Shown piece after piece: positions 10,490 through 19,260 of a DNA stretch of 64,000 nucleotides (position 1 is the first letter of the stretch; the number at the start of each line of letters is the position of its first letter). The position numbers were made by a program, and so were the translations under genes. Source of the stretch: Chryseobacterium camelliae (GTDB lineage Bacteria; Bacteroidota; Bacteroidia; Flavobacteriales; Weeksellaceae); assembly GCF_030818575.1 (NCBI RefSeq), contig NZ_JAUTAL010000001.1, forward strand, positions 3,348,001 through 3,412,000. The letters are read 5' to 3'. The notes under the pieces were generated by a model. The model was not told the DNA's origin and ran no database searches. It saw nothing but the letters and a program-made list of their open reading frames with translations.

Positions 10490-12695
10490 AAATACGTCTC
10501 AGTTTGACTATCTGGATACCCCGGAAATTTTTGAAAAAATAACCGATTTTTCAGAAGGTGATACCAGCCTTGTGACGTTCAAGATTCCGGTAATCCACTG
10601 TTCTTCCTGTATCTGGCTCCTGGAAAGCCTCCATACCCTTAACAAGAATATTAAGTATTCACAGGTCAATTTCACCAGGAAAACCCTGCAGATCTCCTTC
10701 AATCATAAGGAATTAAAATTAAGCGAATTAGCCAGCTTCCTCACCAACCTAGGGTATAAACCGGCTATCAGCCTTGAAACAGCCGACAAAAACGTCGACC
10801 ATCTTGACAAATCGCTTCTTGTAAAGTTTGCCATTGCCGGTTTTGCGTTCGGAAACGGGATGTTCCTGGCATTTCCCGAATACATCGGCGGAGAAGATTA
10901 CTGGATGGACCATTACAAAGGTCTTTTCAGGACCCTGATGTTCTTACTGGCGTGTCCGGTCGTATTTTATTCTGCTTCAGATTATTACAAATCCGCCTGG
11001 TACGGACTTAAAAATAAAATTGTCAATATCGACGTTCCGATCGTTCTGGGTATCCTGGTTCTTTTCGGAAGAAGCGTGTATGAAATCGCTACAGATTACG
11101 GTCCGGGTTATTTTGATACCTTATGCGGGCTTCTGTTCTTTATGCTGATGGGAAAAATCTTTCAGAAAAGGACCTACAACGCACTTTCGTATGACAGGGA
11201 TTATAAATCCTTCTATCCTATTGCAGTTACGAAGGTAGACTTCAACGGAAAACAGGACAATATCCTGCTTTCTGAAATTAAAGTCGGTGACAGGATTCTG
11301 GTCCGTAACCAGGAAATCATCCCTGTAGACGCCATCCTGATCAGCGGAGAGGGAAACATCGACAACAGCTTCATAACCGGAGAAAGTGTGAGCATCAGCA
11401 AACAGCCGGGGGACAAAATTTTTGCCGGCGGAAAGCAGATCGGGTCTTCGCTTGAGCTGGAAGTGATTAAAAATGTAGACCAGAGTTACCTGACGCAACT
11501 CTGGAATAAGGAGGCTTTTAAAAAACATGAAACAGGACTTGACACACTCACCAACAACATCAGTAAATACTTCACTTTCATTATTTTAGGCATTGCCATC
11601 ATTTCAGGAATTTACTGGTCATTCATTGATCTGGAAAAAATGTTCCAGGTGATTTCTGCCATCCTGATTATCGCCTGCCCATGTGCACTAGCCTTATCGG
11701 CGCCGTTTACGTTCGGGCATATCATGAGAATACTGGGCAGGAATAAATTTTATGTCAAAGACACTTTAACGATTGAAAAGATCGCGAAACTGGATACGAT
11801 AGTTTTTGATAAAACGGGGACAATTACCCAGCGCAAGAAGTCGAATATCAAATACGAAGGTTCTGAAATCAGCGAGTTCGACCTGCTGAACATCAAAACA
11901 CTGCTTAAAAATTCAAATCATCCGCTATCTAAATCCCTCTATGAATTTATAGAAATCAGCGATGAGTATTTCCCTGTAGAAAGCTTTGCGGAACTCTCAG
12001 GAAAAGGATATGAAGCAAAGGTTCGCGGCAATGTTTACAAGATCGGTTCTGCAAAATACAACGGTCAGGAATCAAAGAATCTGGAAACAGCCGTTTACAT
12101 CAGTAAAAATAATGAGTATATCGGTAAATTCATCTTTAAAAATGAATACCGCAAAAACCTTAAGTCTCTTTTCAGCAGGCTTATGGCATACAAAATATTC
12201 ATTCTTAGCGGAGATAATGCTTCGGAGGAAAACCAACTCAAAGAGCTTATTCCGAAATGTGAAGGCATGGCCTTCAACCAAAACCCTGAAGATAAACTGA
12301 ATTACATACAGGAGCTTCAGAACAGGAGCCTGAGGGTTGCCATGCTGGGCGACGGACTGAATGACGCCGGAGCTCTTAAGCAAAGCAATGTGGGAATTGC
12401 CATTTCCGATGATACCAATACATTCACCCCATCCTCGGATGTCATTATGAACGGAGACCAGGTGGTGAATCTGGACCACTACCTCAATGTATGCAAAGGT
12501 TCGATCACCATTGTTAAAATGACATTCATAATTAGTTTTCTTTACAATATTGTCGGATTAAGTTACGCTGTTACAGGCCATATGCACCCTCTATTCGCTG
12601 CTATCATCATGCCGATCAGCTCCATTACAGTGGTCACCTTTACCACGCTTTCTACCTGGATACTGGGGAGGAAATATTTCAGGAAAAACGCTTAA
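10482..12695 (+). CDS. ccoI: copper-translocating P1B-type ATPase CcoI (main part)
   Basis: Membrane copper exporter that supplies copper for maturation of the cbb3 oxidase. Going along the protein: an HMA-like domain with C40-x2-C43 (HCSSCIW), actuator TGES at 299-302, the transmembrane metal site CPC at 399-401, phosphorylation site DKTG at 443-446, the nucleotide-domain HP at 480-481 and GDGLND at 623-628. All catalytic motifs are intact. It begins with GTG only because a one-base frameshift separates it from its N-terminal domain at 10310-10489. It is first in the cbb3 locus, 111 nt before ccoS. Confidence 0.9.
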   Translation: MIENTSQFDYLDTPEIFEKITDFSEGDTSLVTFKIPVIHCSSCIWLLESLHTLNKNIKYSQVNFTRKTLQISFNHKELKLSELASFLTNLGYKPAISLETADKNVDHLDKSLLVKFAIAGFAFGNGMFLAFPEYIGGEDYWMDHYKGLFRTLMFLLACPVVFYSASDYYKSAWYGLKNKIVNIDVPIVLGILVLFGRSVYEIATDYGPGYFDTLCGLLFFMLMGKIFQKRTYNALSYDRDYKSFYPIAVTKVDFNGKQDNILLSEIKVGDRILVRNQEIIPVDAILISGEGNIDNSFITGESVSISKQPGDKIFAGGKQIGSSLELEVIKNVDQSYLTQLWNKEAFKKHETGLDTLTNNISKYFTFIILGIAIISGIYWSFIDLEKMFQVISAILIIACPCALALSAPFTFGHIMRILGRNKFYVKDTLTIEKIAKLDTIVFDKTGTITQRKKSNIKYEGSEISEFDLLNIKTLLKNSNHPLSKSLYEFIEISDEYFPVESFAELSGKGYEAKVRGNVYKIGSAKYNGQESKNLETAVYISKNNEYIGKFIFKNEYRKNLKSLFSRLMAYKIFILSGDNASEENQLKELIPKCEGMAFNQNPEDKLNYIQELQNRSLRVAMLGDGLNDAGALKQSNVGIAISDDTNTFTPSSDVIMNGDQVVNLDHYLNVCKGSITIVKMTFIISFLYNIVGLSYAVTGHMHPLFAAIIMPISSITVVTFTTLSTWILGRKYFRKNA

Positions 12696-12743
12696 AACCC
12701 CGTTATTTAGACTGATTTTAAATTAGCCAAACGCGCTATTTCG

Positions 12744-12755
12744 TGATGAATATCA
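12744..12755. promoter_or_regulatory. Crp/Fnr-type binding site upstream of ccoS
   Basis: The sequence TGAT-GAAT-ATCA is a perfect 4+4 inverted repeat with a 4-nt centre and matches the core of the Fnr box (TTGAT-N4-ATCAA); only the outermost bases differ. It is centred about 45 nt upstream of the -7 element of the ccoS-ccoNOQP promoter, and a Crp/Fnr regulator gene is encoded at the left end of this locus. Confidence 0.5.
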
Positions 12756-12770
12756 TTATTTTTCATTAAA

Positions 12771-12798
12771 TTTGAAACCCGAAAATAGGTTAATTTTG
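12771..12798 (+). promoter_or_regulatory. promoter of ccoS-ccoNO-ccoQ-ccoP
   Basis: TTTG (12771-12774), a 16-nt spacer and TAATTTTG (12791-12798); the -7 element is a perfect TAnnTTTG and lies 8 nt upstream of the ccoS ATG. The spacer is slightly short for the consensus. Confidence 0.5.
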
Positions 12799-12806
12799 TT
12801 ATCCAA

Positions 12807-13031
12807 ATGGATATTCTATATTTAATGATCCTATGCAGTGTTTCCTTGGCTGCAGTTTTCCTGGTCGTTTTCATTATTAACGCCAGAAAAGGACAGTTTG
12901 AAGATGACGAATCACCGGCTGTAAGGATTCTCTTTGATTCTGATGAAATTAAGGAAGAAAAAGAGAATGATGATGAGAATCATAATGATGAAACGCAAGA
13001 AAAAAGTAAAATTGAAGATAAAAGTGAATAG
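12807..13031 (+). CDS. ccoS: cbb3-type oxidase assembly protein CcoS
   Basis: 74-residue protein with one N-terminal transmembrane helix (residues 4-24) followed by the CcoS signature KGQFEDDESPAVRIL. The C-terminal third is very acidic and Lys/Glu/Asn-rich and probably disordered. CcoS is needed to insert heme and copper cofactors into the catalytic subunit of cbb3 oxidase. It precedes ccoNO by 5 nt. Confidence 0.9.
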   Translation: MDILYLMILCSVSLAAVFLVVFIINARKGQFEDDESPAVRILFDSDEIKEEKENDDENHNDETQEKSKIEDKSE

Positions 13032-13036
13032 TTGAT

Positions 13037-15298
13037 ATGGAAACACAAAAGTTTAGTTATGATAACAGTATTGTCCGGGCGTTTTTGTATGCGACCGTGA
13101 CTTTCGGGATCATAGGATTCTTATTCGGGCTGACGGCAGCGCTGATGCTTTTCTACCCGGAGCTTCCGGAATTTTTATTCGGAACGGACGATACGACCAT
13201 CAGAAGTCTGGCTTCCGGTAATATTCAGGGACTGATTAATACACAGGGAGCATTCGGATTCGGGAGAATCAGGATGCTACACACCACGACTGTAATTTTC
13301 GCCTTCGTTTGTAACAGTGTATTTGTGGGAGTATATTACTCGCTGCAAAGGCTGCTTAAGACAAGAATGTACAGCGATACTTTGTCATGGATCCATTTCT
13401 GGTCCTGGCAGATCATGATCATTGCGGCTTATATTACGTTCTTTATGGGGATCAACACCTCAAAAGAATATGCAGAGCACGAATGGCCGATTGATATTTT
13501 AATTGCTTTCTCATGGATTGTGTTCGGTATCAACATGTTCATGACAATTGCCAGAAGAAGAGTACGACACATCTATGTGGCCATCTGGTTCTATATCGGA
13601 ACGTGGATTGCTGTGGTGATGCTTCATATATTCAATAACCTGGAAGTTCCGTTGTCTTTCACCGGATGGAAATCTTATTCTGCTTATGCGGGGGTAAAAG
13701 ATGCCATCGTACAGTGGTGGTATGGGCATAATGCGGTTGCTTTCATCCTTACTACACCTGTTTTGGGTCTGATGTATTACTTCCTTCCTAAAGCAGCTGA
13801 CAGACCGGTATTCTCCTATAAACTGTCGATCATCCACTTCTGGTCACTGATCTTCGTATATATCTGGGCCGGACCTCACCACCTTCAATACACTGCGCTC
13901 CCGGCATGGGCTCAGGCAGTGGGTACAGGATTCTCCATCATGCTGATCGCACCGTCTTGGGGAGGAATGCTGAACGGTCTTCTTACCTTAAGGGGAGCGT
14001 GGGATAAAGTAAGGGAAAATCCAATTCTTAAATTCTTTGTAGTAGCGGTAACATGCTACGGTATGGCGACTTTTGAAGGTCCACTTTTAGCAACCAAAAA
14101 CATTAACAAAATCGGTCACTTTACCGACTGGGTTATTGGTCACGTTCACTTAGGAGCATTAGGCTGGAACGGTTTCATGGCATTCGGGGTAATCTATTAT
14201 CTGATCCCGATCCTGTGGAGAACGAAATTATATTCAGTAAAAATGGCTAACTGGCATTTCTGGTTAGGAACATTAGGGATTATTTTCTATGCGGTACCAA
14301 TGTACATCTCCGGATTTACACAAGGACTGATGTGGAAGCAGTTTAACCCGGATGGAACCCTGGTTTGGAAAAACTGGTTAGATACGGTTACGGCGATCAT
14401 CCCTTACTTTAAAATGAGATTCGTAGGAGGATTCCTGTATTTCTCAGGAGGAATCTTAATGGTGATCAACCTGATAGCCACTGCAAGAAAAGGATCATTC
14501 CAGAAAGAAGTTCCAGCAGAAGCACCTGCTTTGGCTAACATCAGCGGGAAGCGTAAAGAAGGAGAAGGAACTCACCTTTGGCTGGAGAGAACTCCGGCTA
14601 TCATGGGAATCCTTTCCCTATTAACGATATCTATAGGAAGTATGGTAGAAATTATCCCTACCCTATCCTTAAAGAAAAGCGTACCGACTATCTCAGCCGT
14701 GAAACCTTATTCACCGCTGGAGCTTGAAGGTAGAGATATTTACATCCGTGAAGCGTGTAACTCCTGTCACTCCCAGATGGTAAGACCATTCAGAGATGAG
14801 ATCGTGAGGTTCAACGGTAAAAACGGACAGTATTCAAAAGCCGGGGAATTCGTATATGACAGACCATTCTTATGGGGATCTAAGAGAACCGGACCGGATT
14901 TACAGAGAGAAGGTGGTAAAAACCCAAGTTCATGGCATTACAAACATATGTATAACCCGAGATCAACTTCTGCAGGTTCTATTATGCCGCGTTTCCCTTG
15001 GTTAATAGCCAACAACCTGGACAGATCTAAAATGGTGGACAAAATGGTACTGATGAAAAATGTTTTCGATGTTCCGTACACCAAAGCTGAGATCGATACG
15101 GCTAACCAATGGGCCAATAACCAGTCTGCTAAAATCGTAAGAGATATTTTCTCTGAAGCAAATGACCTTAAACAGGCTTATGCGAAGAGACCTCAGGGCG
15201 AACTGGAGAAAAAAGAGATCGTAGCATTGATCGCTTACCTTCAGAGATTAGGAACGGATATTAAGACAACCGAAATAAAAACAGCAAGTAATAATTAA
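13037..15298 (+). CDS. ccoNO: cbb3-type cytochrome c oxidase, fused subunits I and II (CcoNO)
   Basis: High-affinity terminal oxidase core of 753 residues. The N-terminal two thirds is the heme-copper oxidase subunit CcoN. Low-spin heme His lies in RMLHTTTVIF, the CuB ligands in WYGHNAVAFI and GPHHLQYTALPAW, and high-spin heme ligands in GHVHLGALGWN. The C-terminal part is the CcoO cytochrome with one c-type heme site CNSCH at 574-578, followed by SQMVRPF. In proteobacteria these are two separate genes; the fusion is common in Bacteroidetes. There is no frameshift or internal stop. It sits between ccoS and ccoQ in one operon. Confidence 0.95.
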   Translation: METQKFSYDNSIVRAFLYATVTFGIIGFLFGLTAALMLFYPELPEFLFGTDDTTIRSLASGNIQGLINTQGAFGFGRIRMLHTTTVIFAFVCNSVFVGVYYSLQRLLKTRMYSDTLSWIHFWSWQIMIIAAYITFFMGINTSKEYAEHEWPIDILIAFSWIVFGINMFMTIARRRVRHIYVAIWFYIGTWIAVVMLHIFNNLEVPLSFTGWKSYSAYAGVKDAIVQWWYGHNAVAFILTTPVLGLMYYFLPKAADRPVFSYKLSIIHFWSLIFVYIWAGPHHLQYTALPAWAQAVGTGFSIMLIAPSWGGMLNGLLTLRGAWDKVRENPILKFFVVAVTCYGMATFEGPLLATKNINKIGHFTDWVIGHVHLGALGWNGFMAFGVIYYLIPILWRTKLYSVKMANWHFWLGTLGIIFYAVPMYISGFTQGLMWKQFNPDGTLVWKNWLDTVTAIIPYFKMRFVGGFLYFSGGILMVINLIATARKGSFQKEVPAEAPALANISGKRKEGEGTHLWLERTPAIMGILSLLTISIGSMVEIIPTLSLKKSVPTISAVKPYSPLELEGRDIYIREACNSCHSQMVRPFRDEIVRFNGKNGQYSKAGEFVYDRPFLWGSKRTGPDLQREGGKNPSSWHYKHMYNPRSTSAGSIMPRFPWLIANNLDRSKMVDKMVLMKNVFDVPYTKAEIDTANQWANNQSAKIVRDIFSEANDLKQAYAKRPQGELEKKEIVALIAYLQRLGTDIKTTEIKTASNN

Positions 15299-15315
15299 CA
15301 TTAAAAGGTTCAAGC

Positions 15316-15513
15316 ATGATTCCTCAGAACTTTAAAGATATATTATCCAATACAGACAATGCTGGTTTTTACCAGACGCTGGCTCTGATTTTCTTTATGC
15401 TGTTCTTCGTAGCGCTGGTCATCTATGTATTCAGCAGGCCAAAAAAATATTACCGCGAAGAAGAAGAGGCCCCTCTGCAGGATGATGAAGATGAATTGAA
15501 TTCTAAAAATTAA
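15316..15513 (+). CDS. ccoQ: CcoQ/FixQ-like small subunit of cbb3 oxidase
   Basis: 65 residues with a single transmembrane helix (about residues 20-40) ending VFSRPKKYYREEEE, the typical CcoQ layout of one helix plus a charged tail. It is thought to stabilise the oxidase complex. It lies 17 nt after ccoNO and 9 nt before ccoP. Confidence 0.82.
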   Translation: MIPQNFKDILSNTDNAGFYQTLALIFFMLFFVALVIYVFSRPKKYYREEEEAPLQDDEDELNSKN

Positions 15514-15522
15514 ACAACCATT

Positions 15523-16404
15523 ATGAAACAAAGGACACCGGTTTTCGTAAACATTTTAATAATAATCGGACTTTTAATCGTTTTTTATTATCTGTTTGTA
15601 CAGAGCTACACGTTTTTAGGTTCACCATATTTCTGGGGGACAGTGGTTATTGCAGGTATTTTAGCCTTTATCCACAGTGCCATCGGCGATTTGATTGAAA
15701 ATAATAAATTCAAAAGGTTATCACAGGAAGAAAAAGCCGCTTACCTGGCAGAAAAAAGAATCCCTTATTTCAAAAGGCTTTATGATGCTGCCTTTAAAAA
15801 GCAAACAGCATCTGAAGAAAAGGATATCCTTATCGACCATGGTTTCGACGGAATTATGGAGCTGGACAATCAGCTTCCGAAATGGTGGGTAGGTTTATTC
15901 TACTTTGGGACTGCTTTTTGTATTCTGTATGTAGCAGCTTACTCTTTCACAGATTTCGCCCATCCTATCAGTGAGTACGAAATTGAATATAAAGAGCAGA
16001 TTGCAAGCATCGCAGAATATGAAAAGAACCAGCCTCCTGTAACTATTGAAACAGCTAAATATTCAGCTGATAATATCGCAGACGGAAAAGAGCTTTTTAA
16101 AACAAACTGTGCATCATGCCACGGTGAAGACGGAAGAGGAGGAATTGGACCTAACCTTACGGATAACTACTGGATCAACCAGCCTGAGAAAACTTTATTT
16201 AAAAACGTTTTCCATATGGACTGGAATGGTTCACCAAATAACCCTGCGATGAGACCATTCGGTAAAAACGGAGAGGTTTCCGGAGCAGAAATTGAAAAGA
16301 TTGCTGCTTATGTATACCATATCAACCAGGAACAGCCTCCAATTACCCCTGCTCAGGGCGGAGCCGCTCCTCAGGGAACAGAAGCACATTGGGAGAAAGA
16401 ATAA
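15523..16404 (+). CDS. ccoP: cbb3-type oxidase subunit III (CcoP), single-heme form
   Basis: Membrane-anchored cytochrome c that feeds electrons to CcoNO. Of the 293 residues, an N-terminal pair of helices and a charged cytoplasmic stretch precede a third helix near residue 135. One periplasmic cytochrome domain follows with CASCH at 196-200 and the axial Met likely in NPAMRPFG. Proteobacterial CcoP usually carries two hemes; only one CxxCH is present here. The tail is Pro/Gln/Gly-rich. A strong terminator follows, so ccoG and later genes need read-through or their own promoter. Confidence 0.92.
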   Translation: MKQRTPVFVNILIIIGLLIVFYYLFVQSYTFLGSPYFWGTVVIAGILAFIHSAIGDLIENNKFKRLSQEEKAAYLAEKRIPYFKRLYDAAFKKQTASEEKDILIDHGFDGIMELDNQLPKWWVGLFYFGTAFCILYVAAYSFTDFAHPISEYEIEYKEQIASIAEYEKNQPPVTIETAKYSADNIADGKELFKTNCASCHGEDGRGGIGPNLTDNYWINQPEKTLFKNVFHMDWNGSPNNPAMRPFGKNGEVSGAEIEKIAAYVYHINQEQPPITPAQGGAAPQGTEAHWEKE

Positions 16405-16432
16405 TTTAAATTTAAATTAGAAACCTATGAAG

Positions 16433-16482
16433 AAAACATAATTTGTTATTAGAAGAAAAAATAGTAACAAATTATGTTTTTT
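16433..16482 (+). terminator. terminator after ccoP
   Basis: Perfect 16-bp inverted repeat (16433-16448 with 16465-16480) with a 16-nt loop and a run of T at the 3' end. As the arms are rich in A and T, it could act in both directions, and it separates ccoSNOQP from ccoG. Confidence 0.85.
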
Positions 16483-16506
16483 CATTTTTAAATAGAGTAT
16501 AAAAAC

Positions 16507-17961
16507 ATGTCAAACATAGAAGAAGTAGAAGTACGCGGCGGACAGGGCCAGGTTCTGGACCCTGAGACATATAGGGATTCTATAGGAACTATGGAACAAT
16601 CCGGAAAGAGGAAATGGGTCTTTCCGCGGAAACCGAAAGGTAAATTTACCAACTATAGAAATATCGTAAGCTATGTATTATTAGCGGTCTATTTTGCTAC
16701 CCCGTTCATCAGTATCAACGGAAACCCGTTTCTGTTATTTGATGTCATAGACCGTGAATTTTATATTTTCGGACAGCCTTTCTATCCACAGGACTTTTTC
16801 ATCCTTACGTTAGGTGCTATTGCATCCCTGATATTCATCATTGTATTTACGATTGCTTTCGGGAGAATTTTCTGCGGGTGGATATGCCCTCAGACAATTT
16901 TTCTGGAATTTATTTTCCGGAAAATAGAATATGTGATTGAAGGGGACAGAAACAAGCAGATGAAACTTGACAGGCAGGAATGGAACGGCGAAAAGATCTG
17001 GAAGCGCAGCCTTAAATGGAGCATTTATGTGATCATTTCACTCATCATAACGCATTTCATGTTCATGTATATTGTGGGCTACCGTGAAGTGTTCAGAATT
17101 GTTTCCGAAGGGCCTTTTGCCCATCCGACCAATTTTATTGTGATGGTCCTATTCTCAGCAGCATTTTATTTTGTCTTCGCATGGTTCAGGGAGCAGGTGT
17201 GTACGCTGGTATGCCCTTACGGAAGACTGCAGGGTGTGCTGATCGACAAAGATACCATCAATGTGTTCTATGATTTCAACCGTGGAGAAAACAGGGCGAA
17301 ATGGAGGAAAGGAGAAGACAGGAAAGCTGCCGGGAAAGGAGACTGTATCGACTGTCATCAGTGTGTGGTGGTTTGTCCTACCGGGATTGATATCAGGGAC
17401 GGACAGCAGCTGGAATGCGTGAACTGTACCGCCTGTATTGATGCCTGTGATGAAGTCATGGAAAAAGTAGGATTACCGAAAGGCCTGATCCGCTACGCTT
17501 CGGAAAATGAAATTGAAAATAAGACCTCCTTCCAATTTACCGGCAGGATGAAAGGCTTTACCATTATTCTCATCTTCCTGATGGGATTCCTGGGATACCT
17601 GCTGTATAACAGGGGAGAAATGGAAGCCAAGTTCATCAAGCCTGCAGGAAGCACCTTTTTTGTAAGGGACGGTAAAATTACCAATACCTATAACTATACA
17701 TTCCTCAATAAGACGAATGACAAAAAAATAGTAACGGTAAAGGTCATTGAACCTGCACATGGTGAAATCACGTACAGTGCCTCAAGCAAAATACAGGTGG
17801 ACCGGGATAAAATATCCAAAGGAACCATTAATATCAGCTTTCCGGAAAGCGAAATGAAGCTGTCCAAACAGAATATTACCATCGGTGTCTATGATATGAA
17901 AGGTAAGCTGATCGACTCTTACCAGACGTATTTTGAAGGACCTTTTAAATTGCAATTTTAA
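16507..17961 (+). CDS. ccoG: cytochrome c oxidase accessory protein CcoG (FixG/RdxA)
   Basis: Polyferredoxin-like membrane protein of 484 residues thought to reduce Cu(II) for cbb3 oxidase assembly. It shows transmembrane helices, the paired motifs CGWICPQTIF and CTLVCPYGRLQG, then two classical 4Fe-4S motifs (CIDCHQCVVVCP and CVNCTACIDACD). After the last helix there is a C-terminal Ig-like domain. Length and order match the family. It starts 25 nt after the terminator behind ccoP and leads into the ccoH-like gene. Confidence 0.94.
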   Translation: MSNIEEVEVRGGQGQVLDPETYRDSIGTMEQSGKRKWVFPRKPKGKFTNYRNIVSYVLLAVYFATPFISINGNPFLLFDVIDREFYIFGQPFYPQDFFILTLGAIASLIFIIVFTIAFGRIFCGWICPQTIFLEFIFRKIEYVIEGDRNKQMKLDRQEWNGEKIWKRSLKWSIYVIISLIITHFMFMYIVGYREVFRIVSEGPFAHPTNFIVMVLFSAAFYFVFAWFREQVCTLVCPYGRLQGVLIDKDTINVFYDFNRGENRAKWRKGEDRKAAGKGDCIDCHQCVVVCPTGIDIRDGQQLECVNCTACIDACDEVMEKVGLPKGLIRYASENEIENKTSFQFTGRMKGFTIILIFLMGFLGYLLYNRGEMEAKFIKPAGSTFFVRDGKITNTYNYTFLNKTNDKKIVTVKVIEPAHGEITYSASSKIQVDRDKISKGTINISFPESEMKLSKQNITIGVYDMKGKLIDSYQTYFEGPFKLQF

Positions 17962-17970
17962 GTTTTAGAA

Positions 17971-18423
17971 ATGAAAAATTTTAGTTGGGGCCACGGTGTG
18001 GTAATCGCACTGGCAGCCTTTATAATCTTTATACTTTCCATGATGTTCCTGTTCCCTAACGGCCAGAAAAATTCCGAAATGGTAACAGATAACTATTACG
18101 AGGAAGAGTTGAAATACCAGGATGTGATTGATGCCAAGAAGAGAGCGGATCAACTGGAGGAAAAACCACAGTATACACAGAACGCAGGCGGTATTACCAT
18201 ATCTTTCCCAAAAGATTACAATAATTCCAATACCTCCGTTAAATTTGTTTTGAACAGAACAGATGACCAGAACCTGGATGTAAAGAAATCTGTACAGCTG
18301 AATCCGTCACAGTCCTTTACAATCCCGGCGCAGGTACTGAAACCGGGGAATTACACCCTGAGACTGATGTGGACTAAAGATAAGACAGACTACCGGATGG
18401 ACTTTGATGTGATATGGAAATAG
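17971..18423 (+). CDS. ccoH: FixH/CcoH-family protein
   Basis: 150 residues: one N-terminal transmembrane helix (residues 8-28) and a periplasmic beta-rich domain. NYYEEELKYQDVIDAKKRA near residues 40-58 is typical of FixH. The family works with CcoI and CcoG in cbb3 oxidase maturation. It begins 9 nt after ccoG and overlaps the next gene by 10 nt. Confidence 0.85.
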   Translation: MKNFSWGHGVVIALAAFIIFILSMMFLFPNGQKNSEMVTDNYYEEELKYQDVIDAKKRADQLEEKPQYTQNAGGITISFPKDYNNSNTSVKFVLNRTDDQNLDVKKSVQLNPSQSFTIPAQVLKPGNYTLRLMWTKDKTDYRMDFDVIWK

Positions 18424-19181
18424 CACTTATAGTATCGGCCATTGGATTGGGATTCGCTTCAGGTTTCCACTGTGTGGGAATGTGCGGACCCATTGCACTG
18501 TCGATGGGCTTAACGAAGAAACAGGCCACCAATTTCTACCTGCAGAACCTCACCTATCAGTTCGGTCGTATTTTTACGTATGCTCTGCTGGGTGCTGTCC
18601 TGGGAATCATCGGTGAAGGATTTGAAATGGCAGGCATACAGCAGTATCTGACCATTGCTGTGGGCATCCTGCTGATTGTCATGGCTGTCTTTTCTTTTGG
18701 AGGAAAGGATTTTGCCTCAAGGATCCCATTCTTTTCAAAATTTTTATTCTCTGTAAAATCGAATCTCGGAAGACTGCTTCAAAAAGCAGACTACCGTTCC
18801 AGATTTACAACCGGTATCCTGAATGGGTTCCTTCCTTGCGGAATGGTCTACATGGCACTCACTGCAAGCCTTGCCAGTGGCGGGATATGGCAGGGAGCCG
18901 TTTATATGGCCTTATTCGGATTGGGAACACTTCCGTTCATGTTCGCGGTAGTTCTGGTCGGAAACCTGATGAATCAGGCATTCAGGATTAAAGTCCTGAA
19001 AGCGGTTCCCATCGTGATGATTATACTGGGTGGGTTATTTATTGTACGAGGCCTGGAACTGGGAATTCCGTACATTTCTCCCCGGGCTGAAGCCATGACG
19101 GTTTCAAAGGATAATCAGGGGGATTGTCATCTGCCTGGAGACCATAGTACGCATAATCATAGTGGCACGAATTGCCATTAA
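18414..19181 (+). CDS. DsbD_2/TauE-SafE-like membrane protein with His-rich tail
   Basis: 255 residues with about six transmembrane helices of the DsbD_2 type, usually annotated as sulfite exporter TauE/SafE family. The N-terminal FHCVGMCGP carries the conserved CxxxC pair, and NGFLPCGMVYMAL repeats a Cys motif in the second half. The last 25 residues are rich in His and Cys (GDHSTHNHSGTNCH), suggesting metal binding. Its place at the end of the ccoG-ccoH run points to copper handling for cbb3 oxidase rather than sulfite export; that is inference. It overlaps ccoH by 10 nt. Confidence 0.8.
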   Translation: MEIALIVSAIGLGFASGFHCVGMCGPIALSMGLTKKQATNFYLQNLTYQFGRIFTYALLGAVLGIIGEGFEMAGIQQYLTIAVGILLIVMAVFSFGGKDFASRIPFFSKFLFSVKSNLGRLLQKADYRSRFTTGILNGFLPCGMVYMALTASLASGGIWQGAVYMALFGLGTLPFMFAVVLVGNLMNQAFRIKVLKAVPIVMIILGGLFIVRGLELGIPYISPRAEAMTVSKDNQGDCHLPGDHSTHNHSGTNCH

Positions 19182-19203
19182 GAAATATATTATAGTTTAT
19201 AAC

Positions 19204-19240
19204 AACCCCCATTGTAAATACAACGGGGGTTTATTTCTTT
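19204..19240 (+). terminator. terminator of the ccoG-ccoH operon
   Basis: AACCCCC/GGGGGTT stem (19204-19210 with 19225-19231), the loop itself containing a short ATTGT/ACAA pairing, followed by TATTTCTTT. It lies between convergent genes and may also serve serS. Confidence 0.8.
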
Positions 19241-19260
19241 CAATAAATTGACGAATATTT

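Noticed and set aside
10480-10490. Programmed +1 frameshift in ccoI (as in prfB)
   Set aside because: The P-site codon GAT cannot re-pair well after slipping to ATT, and there is no Shine-Dalgarno-like stimulator; a mutation or read error is simpler.
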